This document shows positions 8,748 through 17,356 of a DNA stretch of 64,000 bases, one piece after another (positions within the stretch are counted from its first letter, which is position 1; every line of letters begins with the position of its first letter). The translations under genes and the position numbers were made by a program. Under the pieces are notes generated by a model, which worked only from the letters and a program-made list of their open reading frames with translations, did no database searches and was not told the origin of the DNA. This DNA is from Rummeliibacillus sp044763875 (GTDB taxonomy: Bacteria > Bacillota > Bacilli > Bacillales_A > Planococcaceae), in assembly GCF_044763875.1 (NCBI RefSeq), contig NZ_JBIWGZ010000005.1, forward strand, positions 243,187 through 307,186, given 5' to 3'.

Positions 8748-9429
8748 TTTTGTAGCCAATACCCCACACCACCTTTAAGTATCTTGGATTCTTTGGATCC
8801 ACTTCGATTTTTTCTCTAATTTTTCGTATATGTACTGCAACAATATTGTCGGCATTGTAGGCAGGTTCATTCCATACACGTTCGTAAATTTCTGAAATAG
8901 AGAAAACTCGTCCTACATTTGTGAGTAAAAGTTCTGTAATGTTATATTCGATTTTTGTTAGCTTAATTGGCTCGCCGTCTAGCAATAGTTCTTTTGCATC
9001 TGTATCTAGTGACAGTCCACCTACTGTTACCTTCCCTTGTTGTTCATTGTAGGTTCCAAGTTTCACATATCGGCGTAATTGTGATTTCACCCGAGCCATT
9101 AATTCTAAAGGATGAAATGGCTTTGTTACATAGTCATCTGCCCCAACCGATAAACCATGAATTTTATCTGAATCCTCTACTTTGGCGCTAAGCATAATAA
9201 TTGGGATATTACGTTCTTCTCGAATTTTAAACGTCGTTTGAATCCCATCTAATTCTGGCATCATAATATCTAAAATGATTAAATGTATTTCATGCTCCAA
9301 TAATTGTTCGAGAGCTTCCACACCATTTGCTGCTTTTAAGACGTTGTAGCCTTCGTTTTTCAAATAAATTTCAATGCCATCTCGAATATCTTGGTCATCA
9401 TCTGTTACTAAAATGGTATATGGCGCCAT
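8734..9429 (-). CDS. OmpR-family response regulator
   Basis: 231 residues. The receiver domain has TDDD at the N-terminus, Asp54 in IILDIMMPELDG and Lys103 in VTKPF. A winged helix-turn-helix follows at about 130-230 (IEYNITELLLTNVGRVFS, AVHIRKIREKI, KVVWGIGYKIE). It resembles VanR/YycF-type regulators. First gene of a three-gene unit with the small membrane ORF and the kinase. The target genes are not evident in the window. Confidence 0.93.
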   Translation of the reverse strand: MAPYTILVTDDDQDIRDGIEIYLKNEGYNVLKAANGVEALEQLLEHEIHLIILDIMMPELDGIQTTFKIREERNIPIIMLSAKVEDSDKIHGLSVGADDYVTKPFHPLELMARVKSQLRRYVKLGTYNEQQGKVTVGGLSLDTDAKELLLDGEPIKLTKIEYNITELLLTNVGRVFSISEIYERVWNEPAYNADNIVAVHIRKIREKIEVDPKNPRYLKVVWGIGYKIEKT

Positions 9430-9575
9430 TTGTCACACCTCATTTCCTTGTTTTCTTATAGTCATCATTTTACAGACCAAATCTTAAAAAGAAGTAATGA
9501 TAAAAATGAAGAAATTCTTAAGATTTTTATATCAATATTCATATTTTACAGGAATACACAAATCTTTTCAGAAAG

Positions 9576-9584
9576 TTATCCACA
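9576..9584 (+). promoter_or_regulatory. DnaA box, perfect
   Basis: TTATCCACA, identical to the DnaA consensus, in the gap between the response regulator and the EamA gene. A second copy lies exactly 50 bp away in the same orientation. Confidence 0.6.
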
Positions 9585-9627
9585 AAAAAACTGTTTTAAA
9601 AGCCAACATTGACTCCTAAAACAGTTT
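9583..9627 (-). terminator. Terminator of the EamA gene
   Basis: On the reverse strand AAACTGTTTTA pairs with TAAAACAGTTT, followed by a T-run. The hairpin lies between two DnaA boxes. Confidence 0.8.
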
Positions 9628-9634
9628 ATCCACA
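9626..9634 (+). promoter_or_regulatory. DnaA box, perfect (second)
   Basis: TTATCCACA directly downstream of the EamA stop codon, same orientation as the box at 9576. Confidence 0.6.
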
Positions 9635-9637
9635 AAG

Positions 9638-10531
9638 TTATTCAACGCTGACCTCTATTTGTGGAATACTTTTCGTTCGTCCTCCAAATGTAATCACAAT
9701 TATTCCACCCAGTAACATCGCTACACCAATCCAGGATGCAACGCTCAAATATTCACCTACTAAGAAAACACCTAGCAATGCCGCAGTTAACGGCTCAGCT
9801 AGAGATAATGTTACAGCAGATGATGAGAGAATTTTTTGTAATCCTGTTTGGAATAAAACATACGCTATACTTGTTCCAAAAATACACATAAACAATAGCG
9901 GTGGCCAATTTGCACTCTGAGTGACCCAATATACCCCTAAAATGAAGGCGATTGGTAGTAATAATAATCCACACATTGAGAATGTCATTGCTACTGCAGG
10001 TAAAGCCGATTCTTTGTCCATTAACGATTTACTCACATGTGTATAAGTCGCAAATGCGATTCCTGCACACAAAGCTAAACTAATGCCCAGTGGATTCACA
10101 GTTGCTTGTCCTTTATTCACAAAAAGAAGTATACAACCGAAAATTGCTAATACGGTTGCAATTCCCCATGTACGAGTTGGTTTGTTTTTAAAGTAGAGCC
10201 ATTCAATGAGCCCAGCAAATACTGGAGAGCTACCAATGGTTACTACTGTGCCGATTGCCACCCCTGTCAAACGAACAGATGTAAAAAATAACGGCTGAAA
10301 AAGTGCCATAGAAAGTGCTGCATAAAATGTATATTTCCAAGGCCAATGGCGAAATTGGATTTTCTTCATCGCTATTGCAATAATCAGCAATATACCTCCT
10401 CCAATTCCCGAACGCATTGCAGCCACAGTTAAAGGTTGTATACCATCTGTTAAAAAGGTCTGTGTTGTACCAACTGTTCCCCATAGAATAGCTGCTAACA
10501 ACACGAGCACATATGGCAAAAGATTCATCAT
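9638..10531 (-). CDS. EamA/DMT-family transporter
   Basis: 297 residues, about ten hydrophobic helices forming two EamA repeats. The sequence GTVGTTQTF near the N-terminus and the second-repeat signature (SLAEPLTAALLGVFLVGE) are typical of drug/metabolite transporters of the RhaT/YdcZ-like group. It probably exports a small amino acid or metabolite; the substrate cannot be read. Start ATG-ATG follows GGGAGGAGA. A small hairpin (CCGCTT/AAGCGG, 10550-10565) lies in the leader. Transcribed alone. Confidence 0.88.
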   Translation of the reverse strand: MMNLLPYVLVLLAAILWGTVGTTQTFLTDGIQPLTVAAMRSGIGGGILLIIAIAMKKIQFRHWPWKYTFYAALSMALFQPLFFTSVRLTGVAIGTVVTIGSSPVFAGLIEWLYFKNKPTRTWGIATVLAIFGCILLFVNKGQATVNPLGISLALCAGIAFATYTHVSKSLMDKESALPAVAMTFSMCGLLLLPIAFILGVYWVTQSANWPPLLFMCIFGTSIAYVLFQTGLQKILSSSAVTLSLAEPLTAALLGVFLVGEYLSVASWIGVAMLLGGIIVITFGGRTKSIPQIEVSVE

Positions 10532-10626
10532 TCTCCTCCCTCGTTTATTCCGCTTGTAAAAGCGGATTCCCCTTTTTTGTAAAATATTTATTTATTTTCA
10601 TTAAAATATATCATAAATTCTGAAAG

Positions 10627-10655
10627 TTGAGGATAGTCTTTTCTTCTATTATAAT
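10627..10655 (+). promoter_or_regulatory. Sigma-A promoter of the small HTH gene
   Basis: TTGAGG (10627-10632) and TATAAT (10650-10655) with a 17-bp spacer, 25 bp before the start codon. Confidence 0.65.
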
Positions 10656-10679
10656 GAGGCAAAAAGGGGGCCTTACGCT

Positions 10680-10910
10680 ATGTACAAAACCGTTGCAGAT
10701 ACAGCAAAGGAGATTTCTATGCCTGAACATCAAGTGATGCGTTATGTTTTAGAAGGCCGCATTCGTGCCGTTCATGACGGTGAACAATTTTTAATTAGTA
10801 GCGATCAATTCGATCGATACCACGAGCAGCTTGAAAGAATAAAAGAAGAAATTGAAATATGGAAAAACACACCCATTCCTGAAGATATTGATATTAAAGA
10901 TGAAGACTAA
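10680..10910 (+). CDS. Small excisionase/MerR-type HTH protein
   Basis: 76 residues. The first ~50 form a MerR-like/excisionase helix-turn-helix with wing (VADTAKEISMPEHQVMRYVLEGRI, then ISSDQFDRY), and the rest is an acidic helix. Such proteins bind DNA as small regulators. There is no integrase or phage gene nearby, so it is more likely a chromosomal regulator than a phage excisionase. AAAAAGGGGG precedes the ATG. Monocistronic, between a sigma-A promoter and a terminator. Confidence 0.75.
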   Translation: MYKTVADTAKEISMPEHQVMRYVLEGRIRAVHDGEQFLISSDQFDRYHEQLERIKEEIEIWKNTPIPEDIDIKDED

Positions 10911-10917
10911 TACAAAT

Positions 10918-10963
10918 ATGGGGCTTCTATAAGTAACCAATGTTATTTATAGTAGCCCCATTC
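10918..10963 (+). terminator. Terminator of the small HTH gene
   Basis: ATGGGGCT pairs with AGCCCCAT, with an inner CTATAA/TTATAG stem, followed by TTCTTTTATTT. Confidence 0.8.
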
Positions 10964-11088
10964 TTTTATTTATAAGTATACTTTTCAACTATTAAGTAGT
11001 TTACAAGCTCATTTCACTTATGTTTTTCGAAAAGCTATAAACACTCGCTTTCTTTATTTTAAAACCTATAAAACAAGCGATGGAAGCA

Positions 11089-12075
11089 TTAAATTGATAC
11101 TGTTACAGGTGCTTTTACTAGCATATCTGCATAGTCTTCCACCATTACACTTGCAGTTGGGAACATGCCTGCTCCTGGACCAACTAATGTAAGTGTACCG
11201 ATGTAATTCGTATCTAATGCTACAGCGTTGTTTACACCTTCAATCGAATACAATGGATGTTCTGAGCCAATTAATTGTGGACCAACTGTAGCTAAGATTT
11301 TACCAGTCGCTTCATCACGGCGAACATCGGCTACATGTCGATAGCGTAAACCTTTTGCTTTCGCATCTTCCACTTGCTCAGCTGTGATTTCAGTGATACC
11401 CACCACATCTACTTCATCCCAATTTGGTTGTTCTCCAAATGCCAAGGCACTTAAAATCATTAGCTTGCGGAATGGGTCTTGGCCAGAGATATCATTATAA
11501 GGATCAGCTTCAGCATAGCCTAAACGTTGTGCATCTTGTAACGCCTCATCAAATGGCATAGCTTCGCTACGCATTTGAGTTAGGATATAGTTTGAAGTAC
11601 CGTTTAAGATTCCTTGAATATGGCTTACTTCATTTACACGTAAGATGTTTTGCATTGTTTTTATTACCGGTACCCCACCAGCTACTGTAGCTTCGTATCC
11701 AACCTGTACGCCATATTCCTGCGCTTTTTCTTGTAATGCTAAACCGTGTTTTGCGAACATCACTTTGTTGGCTGTAATAATGTTGATGCCCTTTTCAATC
11801 GCTTGTGATAAGTATTTGAATGCAGGTTCTTCCCCGACAATCGCTTCAAAAACAACTTCTAAGTTTGGAATTGCTAAAATATCTTCGAACTTGTCTGTTA
11901 GTAATTCTTTTGGCGCATGTGGACGTGGCTTATTCACATTACTTACAAGAATTTTAGCGATTTCAATATCTACACCTAAAGTGCTCTTAAAATGCTTTCG
12001 CTTTTCATTGACAATACGATAAATGCCTTGGCCAACTGTGCCAAAGCCTAGAATTGCTACCTTCACTGTTGTCAT
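11089..12075 (-). CDS. hom: Homoserine dehydrogenase, short form without ACT domain
   Basis: 328 residues from ATG 12075 (GGAGGGCGAGA upstream); the longer frame reaching 12144 lacks a ribosome site. It converts aspartate semialdehyde to homoserine for methionine and threonine synthesis. The N-terminus has a Rossmann NAD(P) motif (GFGTVGQG). The catalytic domain carries ANKVMFAKHG, EATVAGGVPVIK and GILNGTSNYIL. The protein ends where the catalytic domain ends, so the C-terminal ACT regulatory domain of the ~430-residue B. subtilis enzyme is absent. It lies downstream of metY on the same strand, 356 bp away and behind a terminator. Confidence 0.92.
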   Translation of the reverse strand: MTTVKVAILGFGTVGQGIYRIVNEKRKHFKSTLGVDIEIAKILVSNVNKPRPHAPKELLTDKFEDILAIPNLEVVFEAIVGEEPAFKYLSQAIEKGINIITANKVMFAKHGLALQEKAQEYGVQVGYEATVAGGVPVIKTMQNILRVNEVSHIQGILNGTSNYILTQMRSEAMPFDEALQDAQRLGYAEADPYNDISGQDPFRKLMILSALAFGEQPNWDEVDVVGITEITAEQVEDAKAKGLRYRHVADVRRDEATGKILATVGPQLIGSEHPLYSIEGVNNAVALDTNYIGTLTLVGPGAGMFPTASVMVEDYADMLVKAPVTVSI

Positions 12076-12431
12076 ATTCTCGCCCTCCAAAATTTTTTCT
12101 TTCCTATATTCAGAATTGCGTAATCTCAATTTACTTTTACGCATTCATGTACTTTTTTCATGACATATGCAGGTAATCCTGCTCACCTTTTAAAATTCTA
12201 AATTATTGAACTTATTGATGATTTTAGACTACCTACAGACAGATTACAAGGAAAATCTTTCTGAGAAGGACAATTGTTTTTTTAGGGAGGTCATGAAAAT
12301 CGCTTACATCGTTGATTTGATGGAATCTTTAAATTTCCAAAAATACAAAAAAAATCTGTTACATCTAGAAAAGAAAAGAGTGAGCGCTATACATGCGTCA
12401 CTCCTCTCTATTTTTTTATCTGAAAACTACC
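12076..12431. other. Gap between metY and hom
   Basis: Holds the metY terminator (12371-12404) and the hom leader. The leader has two small hairpins but no T-box or S-box signature. A forward reading frame at 12206-12439 overlaps the terminator and looks spurious. Confidence 0.6.
12371..12404 (-). terminator. Terminator of metY
   Basis: On the reverse strand GAGTGACGC pairs with GCGCTCACTC, followed by TTTTCTTTTC. Confidence 0.8.
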
Positions 12432-13727
12432 TTATTTAATAGCTGCAGATGCGTTTACTTTTGCAAATGCTGTTTCTAATGCATCAATAATATCTTCTGC
12501 TGCTTCTAAGCCAATTGAAAGACGTACCAGTTCTTCTGGAACTCCAGATTTTTTTAGCTCTTCTACATTTAATTGTTGGTGTGTAGTAGATGCTGGGTGG
12601 ATGATTAATGAACGAGCATCCCCTACATTTGCTACATGGCAAAATAGTTCAATATTATCGATCAACTGACGTCCAGCATCACGACCACCTTTGATACCGA
12701 ATGTTAGTACTGAACCGTAACCATTTTTTAAGTATTTATTTGCAAGGAGAGCAAATTCGCTATTTTCAAATCCATTGTAATGCACCCAATCAACTTGGTC
12801 ATTTCCTTGAAGATATTCTGCTACTTTTCGTGCATTTTCGTTATGATATGGAACACGTAAGTGCAACGTTTCTAGACCTTGTAGTAATTGGAATGCTGCA
12901 TCCGCACTAAGCGTTGGACCGAAGTCACGTAATAATTGGACACGTAAACGAGTTGCAAATGCTGCATCTGCAGTATCAATGCCATAACGTAATCCGTGAT
13001 AAGATGCATCTGGTTCTGTATAATCAGGGAATTTACCACGAGTCCAGTCAAATTTCCCAGCATCAACAACTACTCCAGCAATTGTTGTACCGTGACCTCC
13101 AATCCATTTTGTTGCAGAATGTACGACGATATCTGCACCGAATTCAATTGGGTTGCATCCAACTGGTGAAGCAAATGTATTATCAATGATTAATGGAATT
13201 TCATGTTTGTGTGCAATTTCTGCCAATGCTTCAATATCAACAATTGAAAGACTTGGATTGCCAATTGTTTCAGCATAAATAGCTTTTGTATTTTCTTGAA
13301 TAGCTTCTTCAAATTCATTTGGATTTGTTTCATCAACAAATGTTGTTGTAATACCATAACGAGGCAATGTATTCGCAAAAAGATTGTATGTTCCACCATA
13401 AATACTAGCTGCTGAAACAATATGGTCACCTGTACGTGCAATGTTCAATATCGAAAATGCAATAGCTGCCATCCCTGAAGATAAAGCAACTGCTGCTGTC
13501 CCACCTTCAAGTAATGCAATACGCTTTTCGAAAACATCTACTGTTGGGTTCATAATACGAGAATAAATATTTCCTGGTTCTTCAAGTGCAAATAATTTTC
13601 GTGCATGTTCAGAATCATTAAATTTATATGCTGTTGTGCGATATACAGGTACTGTAATTGCCCCTGTTGTTGGATCTGGTGTTTGACCACCACGTACTGC
13701 TAAAGTCTCTTTACGTAATTCTGTCAT
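12432..13727 (-). CDS. metY: O-acetylhomoserine sulfhydrylase (aminocarboxypropyltransferase)
   Basis: 431 residues, PLP-dependent Cys/Met metabolism family. The PLP lysine is Lys207 in HSATKWIGGHG; LSSGMAAIA and the SRIMNPTVDVFEKR segment are also diagnostic. The enzyme makes homocysteine from O-acetylhomoserine and sulfide. Length matches MetY (about 430 aa). The start follows AGGAGG. A SAM-I riboswitch lies in the leader, so it is shut off when S-adenosylmethionine is high. Confidence 0.94.
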   Translation of the reverse strand: MTELRKETLAVRGGQTPDPTTGAITVPVYRTTAYKFNDSEHARKLFALEEPGNIYSRIMNPTVDVFEKRIALLEGGTAAVALSSGMAAIAFSILNIARTGDHIVSAASIYGGTYNLFANTLPRYGITTTFVDETNPNEFEEAIQENTKAIYAETIGNPSLSIVDIEALAEIAHKHEIPLIIDNTFASPVGCNPIEFGADIVVHSATKWIGGHGTTIAGVVVDAGKFDWTRGKFPDYTEPDASYHGLRYGIDTADAAFATRLRVQLLRDFGPTLSADAAFQLLQGLETLHLRVPYHNENARKVAEYLQGNDQVDWVHYNGFENSEFALLANKYLKNGYGSVLTFGIKGGRDAGRQLIDNIELFCHVANVGDARSLIIHPASTTHQQLNVEELKKSGVPEELVRLSIGLEAAEDIIDALETAFAKVNASAAIK

Positions 13728-13796
13728 TTTAATTCCTCCTAAAAGTTAAATGGTTAGATGGAAAACGGAGGTGTGTAAAAGGGTTTTTTATATAAA

Positions 13797-13963
13797 GAAA
13801 AACCCTTCTTCACGTAAGAAGAGGGCTTAATTAGCATTATCCTCCCCTTATCTTTCAGATCCGATTAGAATCTGTAGGAATTAGCACCGTAGCAAGTGTG
13901 TATACTTACTGGTTGCTGGGCATCGCAGGGCCTATCCCTCCGCCGCTCTTGATAAAGGTTATT
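13797..13963 (-). promoter_or_regulatory. SAM-I (S-box) riboswitch with terminator, upstream of metY
   Basis: The reverse strand from about 13963 reads TTATCAAGAGCGGCGGAGGG, then GGCCCTGCGATGCCCAGCAACC, the S-box 5' core with kink-turn. The P1 partner GATAAGGGG is at 13844-13852. The terminator (13797-13827) pairs CCCTCTTCTTACG with the GTGAAGAAGGG side, followed by T5. SAM binding should favour termination before metY. Confidence 0.95.
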
Positions 13964-14224
13964 TGATTCTGTTCCATCTTGTTGACGTAAGTATAGAAGA
14001 TTCCTAGAATAAATGTCAATGTTTTTTCTGAATCTTTAAACATTTTAACGGGAGAAAATATCTGTATTACTATTTAGATTCCAGTAATGGGTACAATATA
14101 TTCTCTTTTCTAACTAAATTTCCTCACTTTATATCAACAATTCCTAGCAGTATTTTTTAGTAGTCACTTTCAATAAAATCCCGTATAGTGAAATTGATAC
14201 CTAATTGAAAAGGAGCCTGACATT

Positions 14225-14956
14225 ATGGTTAAAGAACTTTTACGTAGTCATACATCTGTTAGAAAATATACAGGTGAAAAAATCCCAAAAGAGACCGTGC
14301 GAGATTTAATCGAAACGGCACAAATGGCAGCAACATCTCACTTCATTCAAGCATATAGTGTCATTTGGGTTACAGATGAAGAAAAACAACAAAAACTTGG
14401 TGAGCTTTCAAATAATGCTTTCCAATTCCAAACTGCAGGCGCAGCATTTCTATTCTGCGTAGATTTCAAACGACTACAAGTGGCAGGTAAAAAACAAGGT
14501 GTAGAAATTGTTGCTGATTCAGCAGAAAACGTCTTAGCAGGTGTTGCTGATGTTGCCCTATTTGCACAAAACTTTGTTATTGCCGCTGAAGCAGAAGGCT
14601 ATGGTATTTGCTATATCGGTGGTGCTCGAAATAATCCAGAAGAAATTAGTAAATTATTCAATTTACCAGATTACGTCTTCCCATTATTTGCAATGACAAT
14701 CGGTACCCCAACAAAACGAAACGAAACAAAACCACGTCTTCCTTTAGATGCTGTACTTCACGAAAATAGCTACGATATAGAAAAATACGATCAGCTATTA
14801 GATGAATACGATGCGACATTGGAAGAATATTATGCAAGTCGTTCATCAAACAATAAAACGGCTAATTGGACGAAACAAATGGCTGACTTCCTAATCGAAC
14901 AACGCCGCCCATTTATCAAAGAGTTCTTAGCCAACAAAGGTTTTACTTGGAAATAA
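14225..14956 (+). CDS. NADPH-dependent nitroreductase/FMN reductase (NfsA/NfrA family)
   Basis: 243 residues, nitroreductase fold. Signature pieces are the N-terminal HTSVRKYTGEKIP (FMN phosphate-binding Arg), TAQMAATSHFIQAY, and the central GICYIGGARNNPEEI. Length and layout match the oxygen-insensitive NfsA/NfrA group, which reduces flavins, nitroaromatics or quinones with NADPH. Start follows AAAAGGAGCC. Monocistronic. B. subtilis NfrA is stress-induced, but nothing here shows the control. Confidence 0.88.
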   Translation: MVKELLRSHTSVRKYTGEKIPKETVRDLIETAQMAATSHFIQAYSVIWVTDEEKQQKLGELSNNAFQFQTAGAAFLFCVDFKRLQVAGKKQGVEIVADSAENVLAGVADVALFAQNFVIAAEAEGYGICYIGGARNNPEEISKLFNLPDYVFPLFAMTIGTPTKRNETKPRLPLDAVLHENSYDIEKYDQLLDEYDATLEEYYASRSSNNKTANWTKQMADFLIEQRRPFIKEFLANKGFTWK

Positions 14957-15193
14957 GGAAAAAATGTATGCTGTCTTAGTTTGTGGATACGTTTATACTT
15001 TGTTCTGACTTGGAGATGATCTTGGGTAATTTTATAAGGTTTTAGGGATGAGGGATGAATTAACGCTATTCAGCATCAGGAATTGCTTCACTCGATTAGG
15101 GACTTGCACTACTCAGATCAAAACTTGCGAGGGCACTGAAAAAGTAAAAATAGATGTAAATTTATAATAAAAATCTTGTATATCTATTCTCAT

Positions 15194-15304
15194 TGAAGTG
15201 GAATTAGCGGAGACTCCTGTGGGAAAACGAGCTAGACGAGACCCCACAGCGCAGCGAGGAGGCTCGTCAGTTCGCCCACGGAAAGCGGAGCTAATTCCAC
15301 TTCA
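15194..15304. repeat. REP-like Bacillales intergenic repeat, full copy
   Basis: 111 bp bounded by perfect 15-bp inverted arms (TGAAGTGGAATTAGC and GCTAATTCCACTTCA). The GC-rich interior has GGAGACTCCTGTGGG, GACGAGACCCCACAGCGC and CCCACGGAAAGCGGAG. From memory, this type of repeat is scattered through many Bacillus and Lysinibacillus genomes. Partial relatives are at 2411, 53275 and 58140. Confidence 0.75.
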
Positions 15305-15445
15305 TTTAATAGCAGATATATACTATAAATATTTGTATTACTACACTTTTTCAGTGGCCTCAAACTTGCACTACTCGAGCCCCTAGCACCACTTTTCTTG
15401 GTACTTTCAAGTGATAACCGAGTTCAAAGTAAATAAATAGAAAAA

Positions 15446-15486
15446 GAGCCAACAAAAACAAATTGTTTTTGTTGGCCTATATCTTT
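15446..15486. terminator. Terminator, mainly for the minus-strand gene ending at 15534
   Basis: GCCAACAAAAACAA pairs with TTGTTTTTGTTGGC. T-runs occur on both strands. Confidence 0.8.
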
Positions 15487-15533
15487 TTAGAAACTTATTA
15501 AATAAGCCCTGCTATCGGCAAAAATTTCCTAGC

Positions 15534-17222
15534 CTATTTTTCTTCAATCCCTTTAATCGTAATTTCTTTAACCGGTAAGAAGACATCGTTTGAATTCACA
15601 TATTTCACTTCAACTTGATCCCCCTCTTTCAGGTACACTGCAAGAGGCGCTGTTTCGGAGCTGACGATATAGTTTTCTTTATTGTCTAGCAAGAAGGAAA
15701 TGGTTGTGTAATCGTTATTTTTCTCTTTATAGACACGTATGACTTTACCTTTAGCTGCTTTTTCTTCATTTGAAGAGCTGCCATTTAAAGAACTATTATC
15801 TGAACGATTAATAATTGTTTTATATTGTCTTAACGCTTCGTTTGGTGTTGCAGCAGAAACAGAAAGCTCAGGATTTGCTGCTGAAACGATTGAATAGTTT
15901 TGTAAGAAACCATTAGAATCAAGCACTGGTACTAACCAACTTGCTTCACCATAGAAATTATAAATAATTGGCATAGAAGCTTGCCATTTTTTCTCGATGA
16001 ATTTTTTCTCAATAATTTGAATTGCACCTTGTGAATCCATATAAGCTTCATCTTTATTACCTGAATAGTAAGTAGCTTGACCTGTACGAGCATTCGTCAA
16101 TGAATAGCCCAGCATAGAATCTACACCCTTTTTAGGACTTGTAAAATCTGTGAAGTAATACATTATGCCATTCTCATCAAATACAGGGCTGACATTTGCT
16201 TCTGTCCCTTCATCAGAAGGAAGTTTCACGTCTTTTTTACCGAACATACTATTCCAATAACCGTGAACATATTTACCGAAATATTCATTTTGACGGCTAA
16301 CAGCTTCTGGAGAAATTGCACCATCGATAAATTCAGGCACATCTTTTAATGCGTAAGTTTTTGAAGCACCTGTTTTCGCATCAACCATGACAATCCCTTT
16401 TGGGTCAAAACCATTACGCCCAGAGATAAACTTACCATAAGTACGAATATAGTATGGTTTTCCATCATCATTTACTTCTAATTGTGCATCACCATAGAAA
16501 ATTTCTTTCGTATTTGCTAATCGCATGTGACGTTCAACATTGTTATTTAAATAAGCTGAAGTTGTATACACCATCGGAGATTTTACGAACTTTGGATTAT
16601 CCGATGAATTTGTAGCACTCATCATCAAATAACCTGGTGATTCTTTCCCCTTCATCCATTTAAAGAAATCTGAGAATTCTACTGGTGCAATATAAACATA
16701 TTCACCATTTACTTTTTGAATTTGTAGGTTACCTAACTCGTAGTAACTTGTATTTGGTACTTGGCTAAATGCCTTTTTCATTTTATTTCGTGCAAATTTA
16801 GGTGGAACGCTTGCAGGTGTTTTCGTGTCATCAAAAGCTTTGATTTCAACCTTTTTTGTCATCTCAGCAGATTGGTATTTTTGATTTGCATTAAAAAATG
16901 GCGTAGATAATAGATAAACACCGAAAACTAAACTTGCTAGAGTTATGAATCCTTTAATCTTTCTTTCAACACCATTAGATAATAGTGCACCAATTAAAGC
17001 AATAACAAGGAGCTCTAGCCACAATTGAGACCAGTTTTGATCTATCTTTGTTACATAAAAGACAATTGCGGTAATAACAAAAACAAGTATAAACATTGCA
17101 ATACCGAATTGCATTTTAAATTTTGTCTTAAAATCACCTTCAGGCGTTTTACTTGCAAACGGCACAATTAGAAATGTTGCTACTATTGCAACGATTGCTG
17201 ACATGATAAAAGTCATTGTCAT
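15534..17222 (-). CDS. Large membrane-anchored protein of unknown function
   Basis: 562 residues; I do not recognise the family. Four membrane helices fill about residues 4-105 (LIVPFASKT loop after the first). The remaining ~450 residues are predicted soluble and beta-rich, with repeats of the form EYVYIAPVEFSDFFKW and DPKGIVMVDAKTGASKTYAL, reminiscent of beta-propeller or PepSY-type scaffolds. A serine-rich linker at about 475-495 (NSSLNGSSSNEE) precedes a small C-terminal OB-like domain (GKVIRVYKEKNNDYTTISFLLDN, then LKEGDQVEVKYV). Transcribed alone and divergent from the lysoplasmalogenase gene. An extracytoplasmic scaffold or sensor role is only a guess. Confidence 0.7.
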   Translation of the reverse strand: MTMTFIMSAIVAIVATFLIVPFASKTPEGDFKTKFKMQFGIAMFILVFVITAIVFYVTKIDQNWSQLWLELLVIALIGALLSNGVERKIKGFITLASLVFGVYLLSTPFFNANQKYQSAEMTKKVEIKAFDDTKTPASVPPKFARNKMKKAFSQVPNTSYYELGNLQIQKVNGEYVYIAPVEFSDFFKWMKGKESPGYLMMSATNSSDNPKFVKSPMVYTTSAYLNNNVERHMRLANTKEIFYGDAQLEVNDDGKPYYIRTYGKFISGRNGFDPKGIVMVDAKTGASKTYALKDVPEFIDGAISPEAVSRQNEYFGKYVHGYWNSMFGKKDVKLPSDEGTEANVSPVFDENGIMYYFTDFTSPKKGVDSMLGYSLTNARTGQATYYSGNKDEAYMDSQGAIQIIEKKFIEKKWQASMPIIYNFYGEASWLVPVLDSNGFLQNYSIVSAANPELSVSAATPNEALRQYKTIINRSDNSSLNGSSSNEEKAAKGKVIRVYKEKNNDYTTISFLLDNKENYIVSSETAPLAVYLKEGDQVEVKYVNSNDVFLPVKEITIKGIEEK

Positions 17223-17356
17223 AGTTACTCATCCTTTCTCATATTTAAGATACGAATGACTTCAGAGAAAGTTTCATAGAATTTAGCTCATGATTGATTG
17301 ATTCGAATTAATTTAGATATAAATGTATTAAAAAATTTAGCAAAGGAAGTGTAAAT

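Larger units (their letters stand above)
14957..15533. other. Intergenic stretch with nested inverted repeats
   Basis: No gene is credible here. It carries the REP-like element at 15194-15304 inside a wider imperfect palindrome (15135-15356). The palindrome is in turn flanked by a 13-bp direct repeat, ACTTGCACTACTC, at 15102-15114 and 15364-15376. A terminator follows at 15446-15486. Confidence 0.7.

Noticed and set aside
10680..10910. Excisionase-like protein as evidence for a prophage or integrative element
   Set aside because: No integrase, attachment repeats or other phage genes are nearby; it is a lone small regulator.
12206..12439. 77-codon forward frame between hom and metY
   Set aside because: It has no ribosome site, runs through the metY terminator and overlaps the end of metY.
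15198..15386. 62-codon forward frame
   Set aside because: It reads straight through the REP-like repeat and has no ribosome site.
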